NCBI GenBank assembly: GCA_946404865.1
Contig: CAMJFC010000007.1
Coordinates: 18,297 to 82,296, forward strand
Length of the DNA: 64,000 nucleotides
From: an uncultured Prevotellaceae bacterium
GTDB lineage: Bacteria; Bacteroidota; Bacteroidia; Bacteroidales; Bacteroidaceae
Direction: 5' to 3'
Translations under genes and position numbers: made by a program
Shown: positions 10,686-20,572 of the stretch, piece by piece
Numbering within the stretch: position 1 is the first letter of the stretch
How the letters are laid out: each line of letters starts with the position of its first letter
Notes under the pieces: generated by a model
The model's database searches: none
Seen by the model: only the letters and a program-made list of their open reading frames with translations
What the model was told of the DNA's origin: nothing

Positions 10686-11402
10686 ATGAAATGTTTAGCC
10701 ATTGATGACGAGCCGTTGGCTCTCAAACAGTTAGAAACGTATATCAGCGATATTCCGTTTTTGGAATTGGTAGGCGCCTGTCAGAGTGCCGCCGAGGCCG
10801 AAGTCATGATGAAAGCAGACTCCATCGATGTCATCTTCATCGACATCAATATGCCTGACATTAACGGATTGGAGTTCGTGCAAAGTCTGGCCACACCCCC
10901 TATGGTGGTGTTTACCACGGCCTATTCTGAGTATGCCGTTGACGGATATAAGGTAGATGCCGTCGATTACCTGCTTAAACCTTTCGGACTGGAAGAATTC
11001 AAGCGGGCAGCCAACAAGGTGAAACAGCGCTATGACTTGCAGAATATGGCTGCGGTGTCGGTTGTGGACCAAGATGATGCCATGTTCCTCAAGACCGAAC
11101 ATCGGATTGTCCGCATCAACATCAGTGACATCCGTTACATTGAGGGCATGAGTGAATATTTGAAGATACACCTTGAAGACAAACAGAAACCGCTCATCGT
11201 GTTGTTAAGTATGAAGAAAATCGAAGAGCATCTGCCATCCTCCTTCATGCGCATCCATCGGTCGTATATCATCAACCTGAAGAAAATTCAGGAGGTGAAT
11301 AAGAATCGTGTGATTATGGATGCCGACACCTATCTGCCCATCGGCGACCTGTATCGTGAATCTTTCATGGGTTATCTCGAATCTAAATTTTTGGGAAAAT
11401 AA
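10686..11402 (+). CDS. LytTR-family response regulator
   Basis: MKCLAIDDEPLALKQLETY receiver start, DVIFIDINMPDINGLE, C-terminal LytTR (YIEGMSEYLKIHLED... FMRIHRSYIINLKKI). Confidence 0.92.
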   Translation: MKCLAIDDEPLALKQLETYISDIPFLELVGACQSAAEAEVMMKADSIDVIFIDINMPDINGLEFVQSLATPPMVVFTTAYSEYAVDGYKVDAVDYLLKPFGLEEFKRAANKVKQRYDLQNMAAVSVVDQDDAMFLKTEHRIVRINISDIRYIEGMSEYLKIHLEDKQKPLIVLLSMKKIEEHLPSSFMRIHRSYIINLKKIQEVNKNRVIMDADTYLPIGDLYRESFMGYLESKFLGK

Positions 11403-11439
11403 GACAAACACCCCCAAACTTTCAAAACTATTGGCCCCA

Positions 11440-11522
11440 TTTAACTCCCCCCCTTTTTAACTCCCCCCTTTTTAACTCCTCTTTTTAACTCCTCTTTTTA
11501 ACTCCCCCTTTTAACTCCCCAA
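11440..11522. repeat. Short tandem repeat (TTTTTAACTCCYC)n between convergent genes
   Basis: About six degenerate copies of a ~13-bp unit. Confidence 0.8.
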
Positions 11523-11526
11523 ATAA

Positions 11527-11554
11527 AAAGGGACCGCCTCACGGCGCTCCCTTT
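11527..11554. terminator. Bidirectional terminator-like hairpin
   Basis: AAAGGGACCGCC-TCA-CGGCGCTCCCTTT between convergent response-regulator genes. Confidence 0.55.
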
Positions 11555-11561
11555 CGTTATA

Positions 11562-12209
11562 TCAAATTTCTGTAGGGTTGATATACCCTCTTGATATGGC
11601 CTTAATAATGAGGTCGGCGATGTTGCGCGCCTTCAACTTGAAGAAGAGGTTCTTCCTGTGCGCCTCCACAGTGTTTTCCGAGATAAACAGATGTTCCGCT
11701 ATCTCTTTTGATGTCAGTCCTTTAGCCATGGCTTTCAGCACGTCAATCTCGCGAAGCGAGGGAGGTTCCTGAGAGGGCTCGCTTTTTAGCAAACTTTTCA
11801 GTTCAGGGCTGAAATAGCGGTGGCCGTTCATCACCGATTCGATGGCATCGAAAATCTCTGCAGCATCCTCAGAGTCATAAATCACACCATCAACATTTTT
11901 CTCCACCAACTGCCGCAGCGCCAAGAAGTCGAAACGCATCGTGTTGACGATAATTCGGGCATCTTCATGACGCAAGTGTATCTCGTCGATAAGTTGCACC
12001 CCGTCGATGTCATGGAGCGATATGTCCATGATATATACATCATAGGGATGCGAAGCGATGGCGTTGAGCAGTTCCTGACCTGAATGAAAAGTATCAACGT
12101 GCTTGACATGACCACAAAGGATACTTTTCAGTCCCTCGGTGATGATGTCATGGTCGTCGGCTACAGCAATGGCCAGGTTTTGGATGATATATTTGCTCGC
12201 TTCGTTCAT
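11562..12209 (-). CDS. NarL/FixJ-type response regulator with LuxR HTH
   Basis: VADDHDIITEGLKSIL receiver, PSLREIDVLKAMAKGLTSKEIAEHLFISENTVEAHRKNLFFKLKARN HTH. Confidence 0.9.
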   Translation of the reverse strand: MNEASKYIIQNLAIAVADDHDIITEGLKSILCGHVKHVDTFHSGQELLNAIASHPYDVYIMDISLHDIDGVQLIDEIHLRHEDARIIVNTMRFDFLALRQLVEKNVDGVIYDSEDAAEIFDAIESVMNGHRYFSPELKSLLKSEPSQEPPSLREIDVLKAMAKGLTSKEIAEHLFISENTVEAHRKNLFFKLKARNIADLIIKAISRGYINPTEI

Positions 12210-12472
12210 TCGGCTGCAAAAATAGTAGTAAAGTTGGTTATAATCTTCACGGATTTCCGTAATTTTTCATTTTTCTTCGTTTTTTAGACCAATGTATCGG
12301 AAAAAGTACCATTTTTTCAGTATAATATTGTCTTGATATCTTTATTTCGTTCCTTTGTTCTTGTGTCTAAAAAGTCCCTGTGTCTTTAAGACTTAAAAAT
12401 GTTCCTTTGTTAAAAAAACAATCTTCTTTTGTCAAAGTGCAAAAAAAATATGGCCGTTTCATTTTTTTTCGT

Positions 12473-12480
12473 TACTTTTG
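12473..12480 (+). promoter_or_regulatory. Bacteroidetes -7 element (TACTTTTG)
   Basis: TACTTTTGCAAAC 50 nt upstream of ATG 12531. Confidence 0.55.
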
Positions 12481-12530
12481 CAAACTGATTATTATCGAAA
12501 ATAGAATCATAATTATAAATTTTTACAACA

Positions 12531-15500
12531 ATGAAAAAACGCTACTACTTATTATTTGCTGCCTTGGCAGGAATGTTTTGCACCCATGCACAGGCGCAAA
12601 CCATTCTCGACGAAGGCTTCGAGACATCGAGCACGCAGTCGGTGTCGCAGCCCGTGGCCGACGGTTGGGCAACGGTTAACAGCTATTCGGGTACCACCGC
12701 TCGTTTTGTGTGGCATAACGAATATGTGGAAAATGAAAATAACGCGACCATCACAGGCCACCACTGCGCTGCCTGTGACGCTCCTATCTCTTCCAATGCG
12801 ACCGATGGCAACGGGCCGCGTGAAGAGGTGCTCCTCACACCTGAGCTCGACCTCAACGACATCTACGAGTTGGCTTTCACCTTCCGTATCAGTCCGATGA
12901 ACTACAAAGACGGACCTGTCTATGACTTGCAGGTGCGTGTGGTGGAAGACGACAATCTGGCTGATGCCGAGACCGTCTTCTCCATCCAAAACGAGAAGAT
13001 GATGCGTGAGTGTGATGTGATGGACTATCCCATCACCACATGGAATCCGCGCACTCCGAAAGTGTATCTGGGCGACTGGAAAGGAAAGAAGGTGAAATTG
13101 GCTTTCGTCTATAAGATGCTCACTGACTACGCCAACGTGGTGTGGCTCGACGATGTGAAAGTGTATCGTGTGGAGGAGGATGTGACCCCGCGCCCGGTAC
13201 TCAACGCCGACAGCTATAAGTTCCCCGACATGTATATTGGCGAGAAGTTCTACAGTGAAGTCTTCACCATGACCAACAAAGGTAAGAACGGACTGAAAGT
13301 GGAGAGTATCGACCTCCCGCAGGGCGTCTCCATCTCGCTCGACCCCACTACAGTGAACCTGAACAAATATGAGAGCGTCAGCTTCCAACTGGCTTATACT
13401 GCTTCGCTCACCAGTCCCGCATCAAGTACCGTGGTGCTCCACACCAATGGCGGTGATGTGAAGATTGCGCTCTCCACCACGAAACTGGAATTGCCCGACG
13501 GCATGACCTTAGAGAACTTTGAGGGTTACTTCCCGCCCGCCGGATGGAAGAACAACGGTTGGGGTGCCGTCAACACGTCTATTGAGGGCGACCAGTGCGT
13601 TTATACTGGTGCGGAATTCTCCAACGTCTATCTCACCTCGCCACGTCTGGACCTCAGCAAAGGTGGCGATTTCACCTTCACCTATTATAATAGGTACGAT
13701 GGCGATGAAGAGGGCTATTTGCAGAGCAATGACTTCTATGTGCAGGTGTCGTACGACGGCGGCAACTCTTGGAAGACCGTTTGGACCTTCGACTATAACT
13801 TAGGCGACTACACCGAGACGCTGACTGTGCCCCTCGGCACTGGCACCGACGACTCTTATGTGCGCTTCGTCAATACCGGCGTGTCGTCAGAAGATGGCGA
13901 AATCGACCCCTATTCCAGCATCTATATCGACCGTGTGCTGCTGCCCCATGTCTATGGCATTGACGGACTGCCTCTGAGCGTGACCATGATTTCTCCGAAG
14001 AACGGCGCACAGTCGGTCTATCCGCAGGACATCGTCTTGAACTGGGGACCGGCACAGTTTGCCGAAGGCTATAAGGTGTATGCCGGTAGCAATGCAGAAG
14101 TCAACGACTTGGTTAATGGCGTTGACGTGGGCGACGCTCTCACCTATACCATTCCTCAGGCTCCTTACGAGACCACCATCAATTGGAAGGTTGTCCCCTA
14201 CAACAGTGTGGGCGATGCCATCGCAGCCAATGTGCCCGTATGGTCGTTCACCACTCAGCCCGACGCCTCTGTCATGGAGTTCCCATATAAAGAGAATTTC
14301 GACGGATGTACGAATGCCCAGCCGGTGCCCACAGGATGGCTCAGTGTCACCACACATGATGCTGCCTTTGCCAAATGGAGCCCCAACAACATCTATCCTT
14401 ATGGTGGAAAAGGTGTCAGCCTTGCTGCAGGTTGGCTCAATGCTGGCGAAACGTCCACGCTCACCTCTGCTCCCTTCCGTCTGCCTGCTGATGGCAAGAG
14501 CATGAGCGTCTCATTCGACTGGGCCAATGGACATCCCAGCGATCTCGTCATCGACGAGACGGGTCTGCTCGAGAAACAGAATGTGGCTGGTGGCAATGGC
14601 AAGGACGAGGTGGTCTTTGAAATCTTCTGTGACGGCGTATGGAAACAAGCCTCCTATCTGTCGGAGAACGCTGACGAAGATGGTAAGAACTACTGGCGTC
14701 ATGAGACCATCGACTTGAACGAATATGCTGGTAAGACGGTGCAGTTCCGTTGGATTGCCAGAGCCTTTGTCACTTACTTTGGCTATGGCACACTCGACAA
14801 CGTCGTCATCGACGGTACCGTGGAGAGCGGTGTGATGTTCAATAAGGAAGGTTGGGATGCTTTGAAGGTCAACTACCAAAAAGCTGTCAACTCCGGCGAC
14901 ATCTTCACCATGAAGAACAACGGCAAACAGAAAGAGACGGTGAAGAACGTGTCGTTCGGCACCAACGACTTCCAGAGTTCTATCGCCGCAGGCGATGCGT
15001 TGGAAGTGGGTCAGGGTATGCCCTTCAACCTTACCTTCACTGCCAACAACGCAGCGCAAGTGGTAGAGGATGAGATGACCATCGAGTTCGAGAGCGGACT
15101 GACTGTCACCTTCCCCGTGCGTGGTGAGGGTATGGCTGAGGATGTGCTCTACTACGGCTTCGAACCCAACCCGCTCGACTATGAGTGGAACGTTGACTTC
15201 ACGCAGATTGACGTGGACAGGAAAGTGAACTACATGCCTAACTATCACCTGACTCTCTTCGAGAACGAGGGCGGACGCTTCGCTTTCACTGCATGTACCA
15301 ACAACAATATTGATAACCTGCCCGCACATAGCGGTACGCACACCATCGCTGCCTTCGCACCCGATGACAATTCTGCTGCCGACGACTGGCTCATCAGCAA
15401 GCAAATCATCCCGCAGGCTGGTGCCACCTTCGACTTCTATGCACGCAACCTTGGTACCACAGGCTCTGTATTTATTGGCGACAACGACTTGCACTCAGTG

Positions 15501-15914
15501 ACTGTGCTCGTCAGCGAGGACGGCAACACCAAGACCTCCGACTTCAAGGTGGTGATGAAAGCTGTGGAGATGCCTTATCTCGATGGCAACGAGTACAACC
15601 ACTACACCGCTGACCTCTCGGCCTACGAAGGCAAACCCGTGTATGTGGCTCTGCGCCATACCACAGTGTCGGCCAACTGGTTCGCGCTGTTCGATGACTT
15701 CACCTTCACCCATGTGGGCGATGCTACCAATGCCATCCAGGAGGTGAACACCGAGATTGACGGCAATGCACGTGTCAGCGTGTTTAACGCTAATGGTGTG
15801 CTGGTCAGCGAGGGTATTGGTCAGGGTGCCATGCAGTCGCTCAACCGCGGCCTTTACATCGTCAAGGTGCAGGAAGGCGACAGCGTGAAGACCTTCCGCG
15901 TGACGAAGAAATAA
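12531..15914 (+). CDS. Large secreted choice-of-anchor J/cleaved-adhesin-like protein, T9SS sorting tail
   Basis: Signal peptide MKKRYYLLFAALAGMFCTHAQAQ; DDWLISKQIIPQAGATFDFYARNL; tail GLYIVKVQEGDSVKTFRVTKK. Confidence 0.87.
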   Translation: MKKRYYLLFAALAGMFCTHAQAQTILDEGFETSSTQSVSQPVADGWATVNSYSGTTARFVWHNEYVENENNATITGHHCAACDAPISSNATDGNGPREEVLLTPELDLNDIYELAFTFRISPMNYKDGPVYDLQVRVVEDDNLADAETVFSIQNEKMMRECDVMDYPITTWNPRTPKVYLGDWKGKKVKLAFVYKMLTDYANVVWLDDVKVYRVEEDVTPRPVLNADSYKFPDMYIGEKFYSEVFTMTNKGKNGLKVESIDLPQGVSISLDPTTVNLNKYESVSFQLAYTASLTSPASSTVVLHTNGGDVKIALSTTKLELPDGMTLENFEGYFPPAGWKNNGWGAVNTSIEGDQCVYTGAEFSNVYLTSPRLDLSKGGDFTFTYYNRYDGDEEGYLQSNDFYVQVSYDGGNSWKTVWTFDYNLGDYTETLTVPLGTGTDDSYVRFVNTGVSSEDGEIDPYSSIYIDRVLLPHVYGIDGLPLSVTMISPKNGAQSVYPQDIVLNWGPAQFAEGYKVYAGSNAEVNDLVNGVDVGDALTYTIPQAPYETTINWKVVPYNSVGDAIAANVPVWSFTTQPDASVMEFPYKENFDGCTNAQPVPTGWLSVTTHDAAFAKWSPNNIYPYGGKGVSLAAGWLNAGETSTLTSAPFRLPADGKSMSVSFDWANGHPSDLVIDETGLLEKQNVAGGNGKDEVVFEIFCDGVWKQASYLSENADEDGKNYWRHETIDLNEYAGKTVQFRWIARAFVTYFGYGTLDNVVIDGTVESGVMFNKEGWDALKVNYQKAVNSGDIFTMKNNGKQKETVKNVSFGTNDFQSSIAAGDALEVGQGMPFNLTFTANNAAQVVEDEMTIEFESGLTVTFPVRGEGMAEDVLYYGFEPNPLDYEWNVDFTQIDVDRKVNYMPNYHLTLFENEGGRFAFTACTNNNIDNLPAHSGTHTIAAFAPDDNSAADDWLISKQIIPQAGATFDFYARNLGTTGSVFIGDNDLHSVTVLVSEDGNTKTSDFKVVMKAVEMPYLDGNEYNHYTADLSAYEGKPVYVALRHTTVSANWFALFDDFTFTHVGDATNAIQEVNTEIDGNARVSVFNANGVLVSEGIGQGAMQSLNRGLYIVKVQEGDSVKTFRVTKK

Positions 15915-15930
15915 TTCTGTGATCAGATCG

Positions 15931-15974
15931 TTAAGTAGTTAAGCAGTTAAGTAGTTGACTGCTTAACTACTTAA
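15931..15974 (+). terminator. Inverted repeat, terminator-like
   Basis: TTAAGTAGTTAAGCAGT / ACTGCTTAACTACTTAA, 17-bp stem, 10-nt loop, 17 nt after the stop. Confidence 0.6.
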
Positions 15975-16130
15975 TATCGTTATAACGCCATGACGTTATT
16001 TCGTTTTTCTGTCATTACGTCATTTCGTTAACACGTCATTTCGTCATCACGTTATTCCGTTATTTCGTTATTTCATTATCACGTCATTTCATTATTTCGT
16101 TTTTTTGTTATCCCGAAGAAAAAACCACCT

Positions 16131-18626
16131 ATGAAAAAAACTCTACTATTATTACTCCTGATTTGTGGCACGATGGCCACATACGCGCAAAAACGCGACA
16201 AGACAGTACATATAGAAGTGTCACTCGCCACGGGCGAGACACTTTATGAACAACCAGTCAAACTGGTGCATACCGAATATTCACTCACCTATTCCAATGT
16301 GGTGCTCGATGCAGAGGGCAAATGTACGGTCAAGGTCTATGCCGGACCGCACCATATCAGTGTCAGCCGCGATGGATATGAGACCGCTGAGGCCGACTTC
16401 AACATCGATGAGAGCAACGACGGACTGACCGTCAGTCTTGCCCTTGTTGAGAAGGTGCGCACTCCTTTCGCCCTGAATACACGTGTGGAGCACGATGCTG
16501 TGACGGGCATGAATGAGGTGAACATGGAGTGGAACATCGAACCGCCTGTCTTCTTCGACGATTTCGAATCGTATGAGCCCTTCGCCATCCAGTTTGGTGA
16601 ATGGACCGGCATCGACGGCGATCAAGAGGCAGCCGCGGCTCTCTTAGGCAGCTACCCCAACCGGGGCGGTTTTCAGTATGCCCAGATCATCAACCCGCTG
16701 ACCGTGGAACCCACCTGGTGGTACGACTATCCCATCTTGCGGCCCTATAGCGGCAAACAGTATGTGGGATTCACCCGCACCTCATCGGGACGCCCCAACG
16801 ACGACTGGCTCATCTCGCCGGCCATTCAGCCCGGCACAGAGCAAGTGTTGATGTTCAAGGCCAAAGCCTCTGACCAGTTCCCCGAGCGCTTCCAAGTGTA
16901 TATCACCACCAAGACCGACAACCCCGTTGAGAGCGACTTCGTCAGGTTGGACAAAGAGAATTACGAGACGGTGGATTACAAAGGATGGCAGACGATGCAG
17001 TACGACCTGAGCGCCTATGCCGGACAGACCGTGAAATTTGCCATCCGCTATATGAACGAGTATAACCGTTACGGGTCGTTCATGCTCATGGTCGATGATG
17101 TGTTCGTGGGTCAGGCCAGTGCTTATGAAAAGGTGTCGGCTCAGATGGTTGCGCGCAGAGCACGCCGTTCTGAGGCCAACCCTTACGAGGTGTTCCACAT
17201 CTACCTCGACGGGGTGATGAAAGGGCAGACCGCCTATTACAACTATACCCTCACCGATGTGCCGACAGGCAATCATACTGTGGGTGTGAAAGCCGTGTAT
17301 AAGGCCACTGAGAGTGAGTTGGTGACTGCCGAAGTAAATATTCCTTCTGATGGTTATGCCAAAGTCACGTTCAAGGTGTCAACCAATAGTGTGTTGAGTG
17401 CCGACGGACAAGTGCTCGAACTGGTCAACACGGCCACATCGGAGACATATCGTCTGACGATTACCGACGGTCAGGCATCGCTGGCTTCACTCCCCGTGGG
17501 CGATTATATCGTCAATGTGGAGGAAGGGGCATTCAATGCCTGCCAAGAGACCGTGCATGTGACGGGCGACCAGACCATCGACATTCAACTGACCGACAGA
17601 ATGCTCACTCCGTATAATATCACGGCCGATGTGACCACCGACGACGTGACGCAGATGTCCTCCGCTGTACTCCGCTGGAATCAGGAACTCATCTTCACTG
17701 ACAGTTTCGAAGATTATCCCGACTTCGCCACAGGAGCGTTTGGCGACTGGCTCGCTCTTGACCTCGACCAGACACCCGTCTATCCGATTTCCTTGGGCAA
17801 CTTGTCCAACATCGTGTCATTCCCCGGGTCTGGCACGGCTACCAACCCCATGCCGCTCGGTCCTATCGTCTTCAACCCATGGAAAACCGTGCCGGCCATG
17901 ATGCCTACCGACGTCGCTGTCATGGCACCCACGGGCGACAAGACCATCGCTTTCTTCTCGCCCCAGCGAGGCTCGGCCGACAAATGGCTCATCTCGCCAC
18001 TGATGGACATCCATGAGGGCTATTCGCTCCGTACCACCCTAAAATCGTATGCCGGACAGTATTTGGAGTCGGTGGAGTTCTGCGTTTCCACAGGCAGCAC
18101 CGATCCCTACGACTTCGAAGTGCTGAGCACGGTGAAGAGTGTGCCTGCCGAGGAATGGAACATCTTCGAGACCGACCTGTCGATGCTCGAGGGCATGCAG
18201 GTGCGCCTGGCGGTGCATTATACCTCATACGACACGTTCTTCCTCCAACTCGATGACTTCACCGTGGGTCCGGGCGAGGGTGAGGCACCGTTCGTCGATT
18301 ATGGCAACGTGTTGCGCTACGACATCTTCGTGGATGGTGAAAAGGCAGGCGAGGCAACCACGCCCACCTTCACGCTCAACAACCTGACGCAGGGCACACA
18401 TACCGTGGGCATCGTGGCTGTCTATCAGAACGGACAGTCGGAGCAGGCTGAGTATGTCATTGACATAGCGACGGGTATCAAAACGGTGCACCTCGACAGT
18501 CAAGTGCCTGCCGGCGAGGTCTATAGTCTCTCCGGTCAGCGCCTCGGTCAGCGTTATGCCGACCTGCCCGCCGGCATTTATCTGGTGAAGAAAGGTAATC
18601 ATTATCAAAAGATTCAGAAACGATGA
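16131..18626 (+). CDS. Secreted protein with two cleaved-adhesin-like modules and T9SS tail
   Basis: Two FFDDFESY/IFTDSFEDY...DDWLISPAIQ/DKWLISPLMD modules; tail VYSLSGQRLGQRYADLPAGIYLVKKGNHYQKIQKR. Confidence 0.85.
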   Translation: MKKTLLLLLLICGTMATYAQKRDKTVHIEVSLATGETLYEQPVKLVHTEYSLTYSNVVLDAEGKCTVKVYAGPHHISVSRDGYETAEADFNIDESNDGLTVSLALVEKVRTPFALNTRVEHDAVTGMNEVNMEWNIEPPVFFDDFESYEPFAIQFGEWTGIDGDQEAAAALLGSYPNRGGFQYAQIINPLTVEPTWWYDYPILRPYSGKQYVGFTRTSSGRPNDDWLISPAIQPGTEQVLMFKAKASDQFPERFQVYITTKTDNPVESDFVRLDKENYETVDYKGWQTMQYDLSAYAGQTVKFAIRYMNEYNRYGSFMLMVDDVFVGQASAYEKVSAQMVARRARRSEANPYEVFHIYLDGVMKGQTAYYNYTLTDVPTGNHTVGVKAVYKATESELVTAEVNIPSDGYAKVTFKVSTNSVLSADGQVLELVNTATSETYRLTITDGQASLASLPVGDYIVNVEEGAFNACQETVHVTGDQTIDIQLTDRMLTPYNITADVTTDDVTQMSSAVLRWNQELIFTDSFEDYPDFATGAFGDWLALDLDQTPVYPISLGNLSNIVSFPGSGTATNPMPLGPIVFNPWKTVPAMMPTDVAVMAPTGDKTIAFFSPQRGSADKWLISPLMDIHEGYSLRTTLKSYAGQYLESVEFCVSTGSTDPYDFEVLSTVKSVPAEEWNIFETDLSMLEGMQVRLAVHYTSYDTFFLQLDDFTVGPGEGEAPFVDYGNVLRYDIFVDGEKAGEATTPTFTLNNLTQGTHTVGIVAVYQNGQSEQAEYVIDIATGIKTVHLDSQVPAGEVYSLSGQRLGQRYADLPAGIYLVKKGNHYQKIQKR

Positions 18627-20566
18627 AAAAAATCATATTTGCGATATTTGCACTGTTGGCCACAACCGCTGCCATGGCGCAGCACCACGTGGCCGTGACA
18701 GAACGCCCCGCTGCGGGACAGGTACAGGCTGCGGCGCCGGCTGTGTCCGGTCCGCGTCATGCCGAGGGACTCTCCTCTGCACAACGTCCTGTCGGTTACT
18801 GGCCTACCGACAGCATCACACTCACTAATGTGGCTATCGGCGCCTCGGGCACCTATCCCGTGGGTGCCTATATCACCAACAACATGCTGCGCTCCTATGC
18901 CGGGTGCAAGGTGGTGGGCGTGCGCTTTGCCGTGGGTGAGTATATCGGACGTACGCGAGCGTTTATTTACAAGGTGAACAGCGATGGCAACATCACTGAG
19001 GAGCCCGTGACTCAGATGCAACGTGCATACGAGGGATGGAACAATGTGTTCTTCAACGCCGAAAAGGAGTTTGAACTTGATGGCACCGAGGAACTGATTG
19101 TCGGTTATGACTATATCGAGAGCGATGAGATGGTGGCGGCCGACCGGGGTGCCATCTGCACCGTGGGCATGGAAGCCGACGAAGAGGATGAAGGCAAGTT
19201 ACAAGGTACGGAGTTTGTCATCTACGGCAACTTCGGACAGGGTGAGGATTGGTTTTCCATCACCAATACCGGCATGCTCTGCGCACAGCTCATCCTCGAC
19301 GTGAGCTCTCTCCCAGCCAAGGCCATCGACATGAGCTATCTTGATACCGGCTTCCGCTACAAACAGGCAGGTGAGCTCATCGAGATGCTGGCTACGGTGG
19401 CCAATGTGGGACGCGAAGAGGTGAACAACTATGAGCTCTTTTGCCAAATCGACGACCTGGAGCCCACAGTGGTGAGCTCGGAACGCCGGTTGGACGAGGG
19501 CGCCTCAGAGACTTACCAACCTGTGCTGCAAGTGCCTGCCGACATCGCTGTGGGCAAGCATACGGTGCGTGTAGGTGTGAAGTCGATAGAGGGAACGGCA
19601 GTGGCGGCTTCCGCACGCACTGTCTTCGAGCAGCAGTTCTACGTTTATGCCCATCCCTTGACCCGCAACAAAGTGTATGTGGAGCAATATACCGACCAAG
19701 ATGCTGCGGTGGCTAATGACGTCAATGCGGTGTTCAACAGCGCCCTCAGCATGTATCCCAATGCGTGCATGGTCAATATCTATAAACCCGGCAACCCCCT
19801 CGCTATCAGTGAGTCGGCCTATCTCACCAACCTCTATGCCTATACGTTACCCTGTTTCACCAGCAACCGTTCTTACTTCCCGGGTGAGATGTATATTGCC
19901 TACGATGTCAACGACTACTTGCAGATTGGTACACAGAATGTCATCAACTGGCTAGTGCTGCCTGTCATTGACCAAGACTACTCTTTCGCCTCATTTGCCA
20001 CCATCGGGATGAAACCCGCTTACGACCCCGCCACACGACAGCTCACCGTCGAGGTGAACGGCTCGTTGTCGGAGGACGCGCTGCCCATCTATGGCGATCT
20101 GGCGGTGACGTTGATGCTCACCGAAGACGGCGTGACATCCTATCAGCGGTATGTGAATACGCGCACTGGCCGCATCGCCACCAACAACAACTATAAGCAC
20201 AACCATGTGCTGCGGGCTTATATCACGGCTCCCACCGGCGACAAGGTGGAGACGCAAGGCGACACCTATTCGGGCAGTTTCTCCATCACCCTCGATGAGG
20301 CATGGAACCCCGAGAATCTCAACCTCGTGGGCATCGTCACCCGCTATGCCGAGGCCGTCACGGCCGACAACATCAAAGAGATGGATGTGACCAATGCCGA
20401 TGCCATGTCGCTGAAAGCGGTGGTGTCGGGCATCTCGGAACTCTCTAACAACGCCGAAACCTCCGAACCCGCTGAGATGTACAACCTCTCCGGCCAGCGG
20501 GTGAACCGTGGCTACCGTGGCATTGTGGTGGTCAAAGGGAAGAAATACCAATCTATTCAATACTAA
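18623..20566 (+). CDS. Secreted Omp28-like protein lacking the CxxC-type motif, T9SS tail
   Basis: ATGA overlap with upstream gene; NKVYVEQYTDQDAAVANDVNAVFNSALSMYPNACMVNIYKPG resembles Omp28-like thioredoxin-fold region; tail MYNLSGQRVNRGYRGIVVVKGKKYQSIQY. Confidence 0.7.
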   Translation: MKKIIFAIFALLATTAAMAQHHVAVTERPAAGQVQAAAPAVSGPRHAEGLSSAQRPVGYWPTDSITLTNVAIGASGTYPVGAYITNNMLRSYAGCKVVGVRFAVGEYIGRTRAFIYKVNSDGNITEEPVTQMQRAYEGWNNVFFNAEKEFELDGTEELIVGYDYIESDEMVAADRGAICTVGMEADEEDEGKLQGTEFVIYGNFGQGEDWFSITNTGMLCAQLILDVSSLPAKAIDMSYLDTGFRYKQAGELIEMLATVANVGREEVNNYELFCQIDDLEPTVVSSERRLDEGASETYQPVLQVPADIAVGKHTVRVGVKSIEGTAVAASARTVFEQQFYVYAHPLTRNKVYVEQYTDQDAAVANDVNAVFNSALSMYPNACMVNIYKPGNPLAISESAYLTNLYAYTLPCFTSNRSYFPGEMYIAYDVNDYLQIGTQNVINWLVLPVIDQDYSFASFATIGMKPAYDPATRQLTVEVNGSLSEDALPIYGDLAVTLMLTEDGVTSYQRYVNTRTGRIATNNNYKHNHVLRAYITAPTGDKVETQGDTYSGSFSITLDEAWNPENLNLVGIVTRYAEAVTADNIKEMDVTNADAMSLKAVVSGISELSNNAETSEPAEMYNLSGQRVNRGYRGIVVVKGKKYQSIQY

Positions 20567-20572
20567 CCTCTT

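Noticed and set aside
14511-15494. 327-aa antisense ORF in the first adhesin gene (also 12552-13388, 22001-22933, 40089-41069)
   Set aside because: Same low-stop antisense-frame artefact; sense frames encode coherent secreted or SusD proteins.
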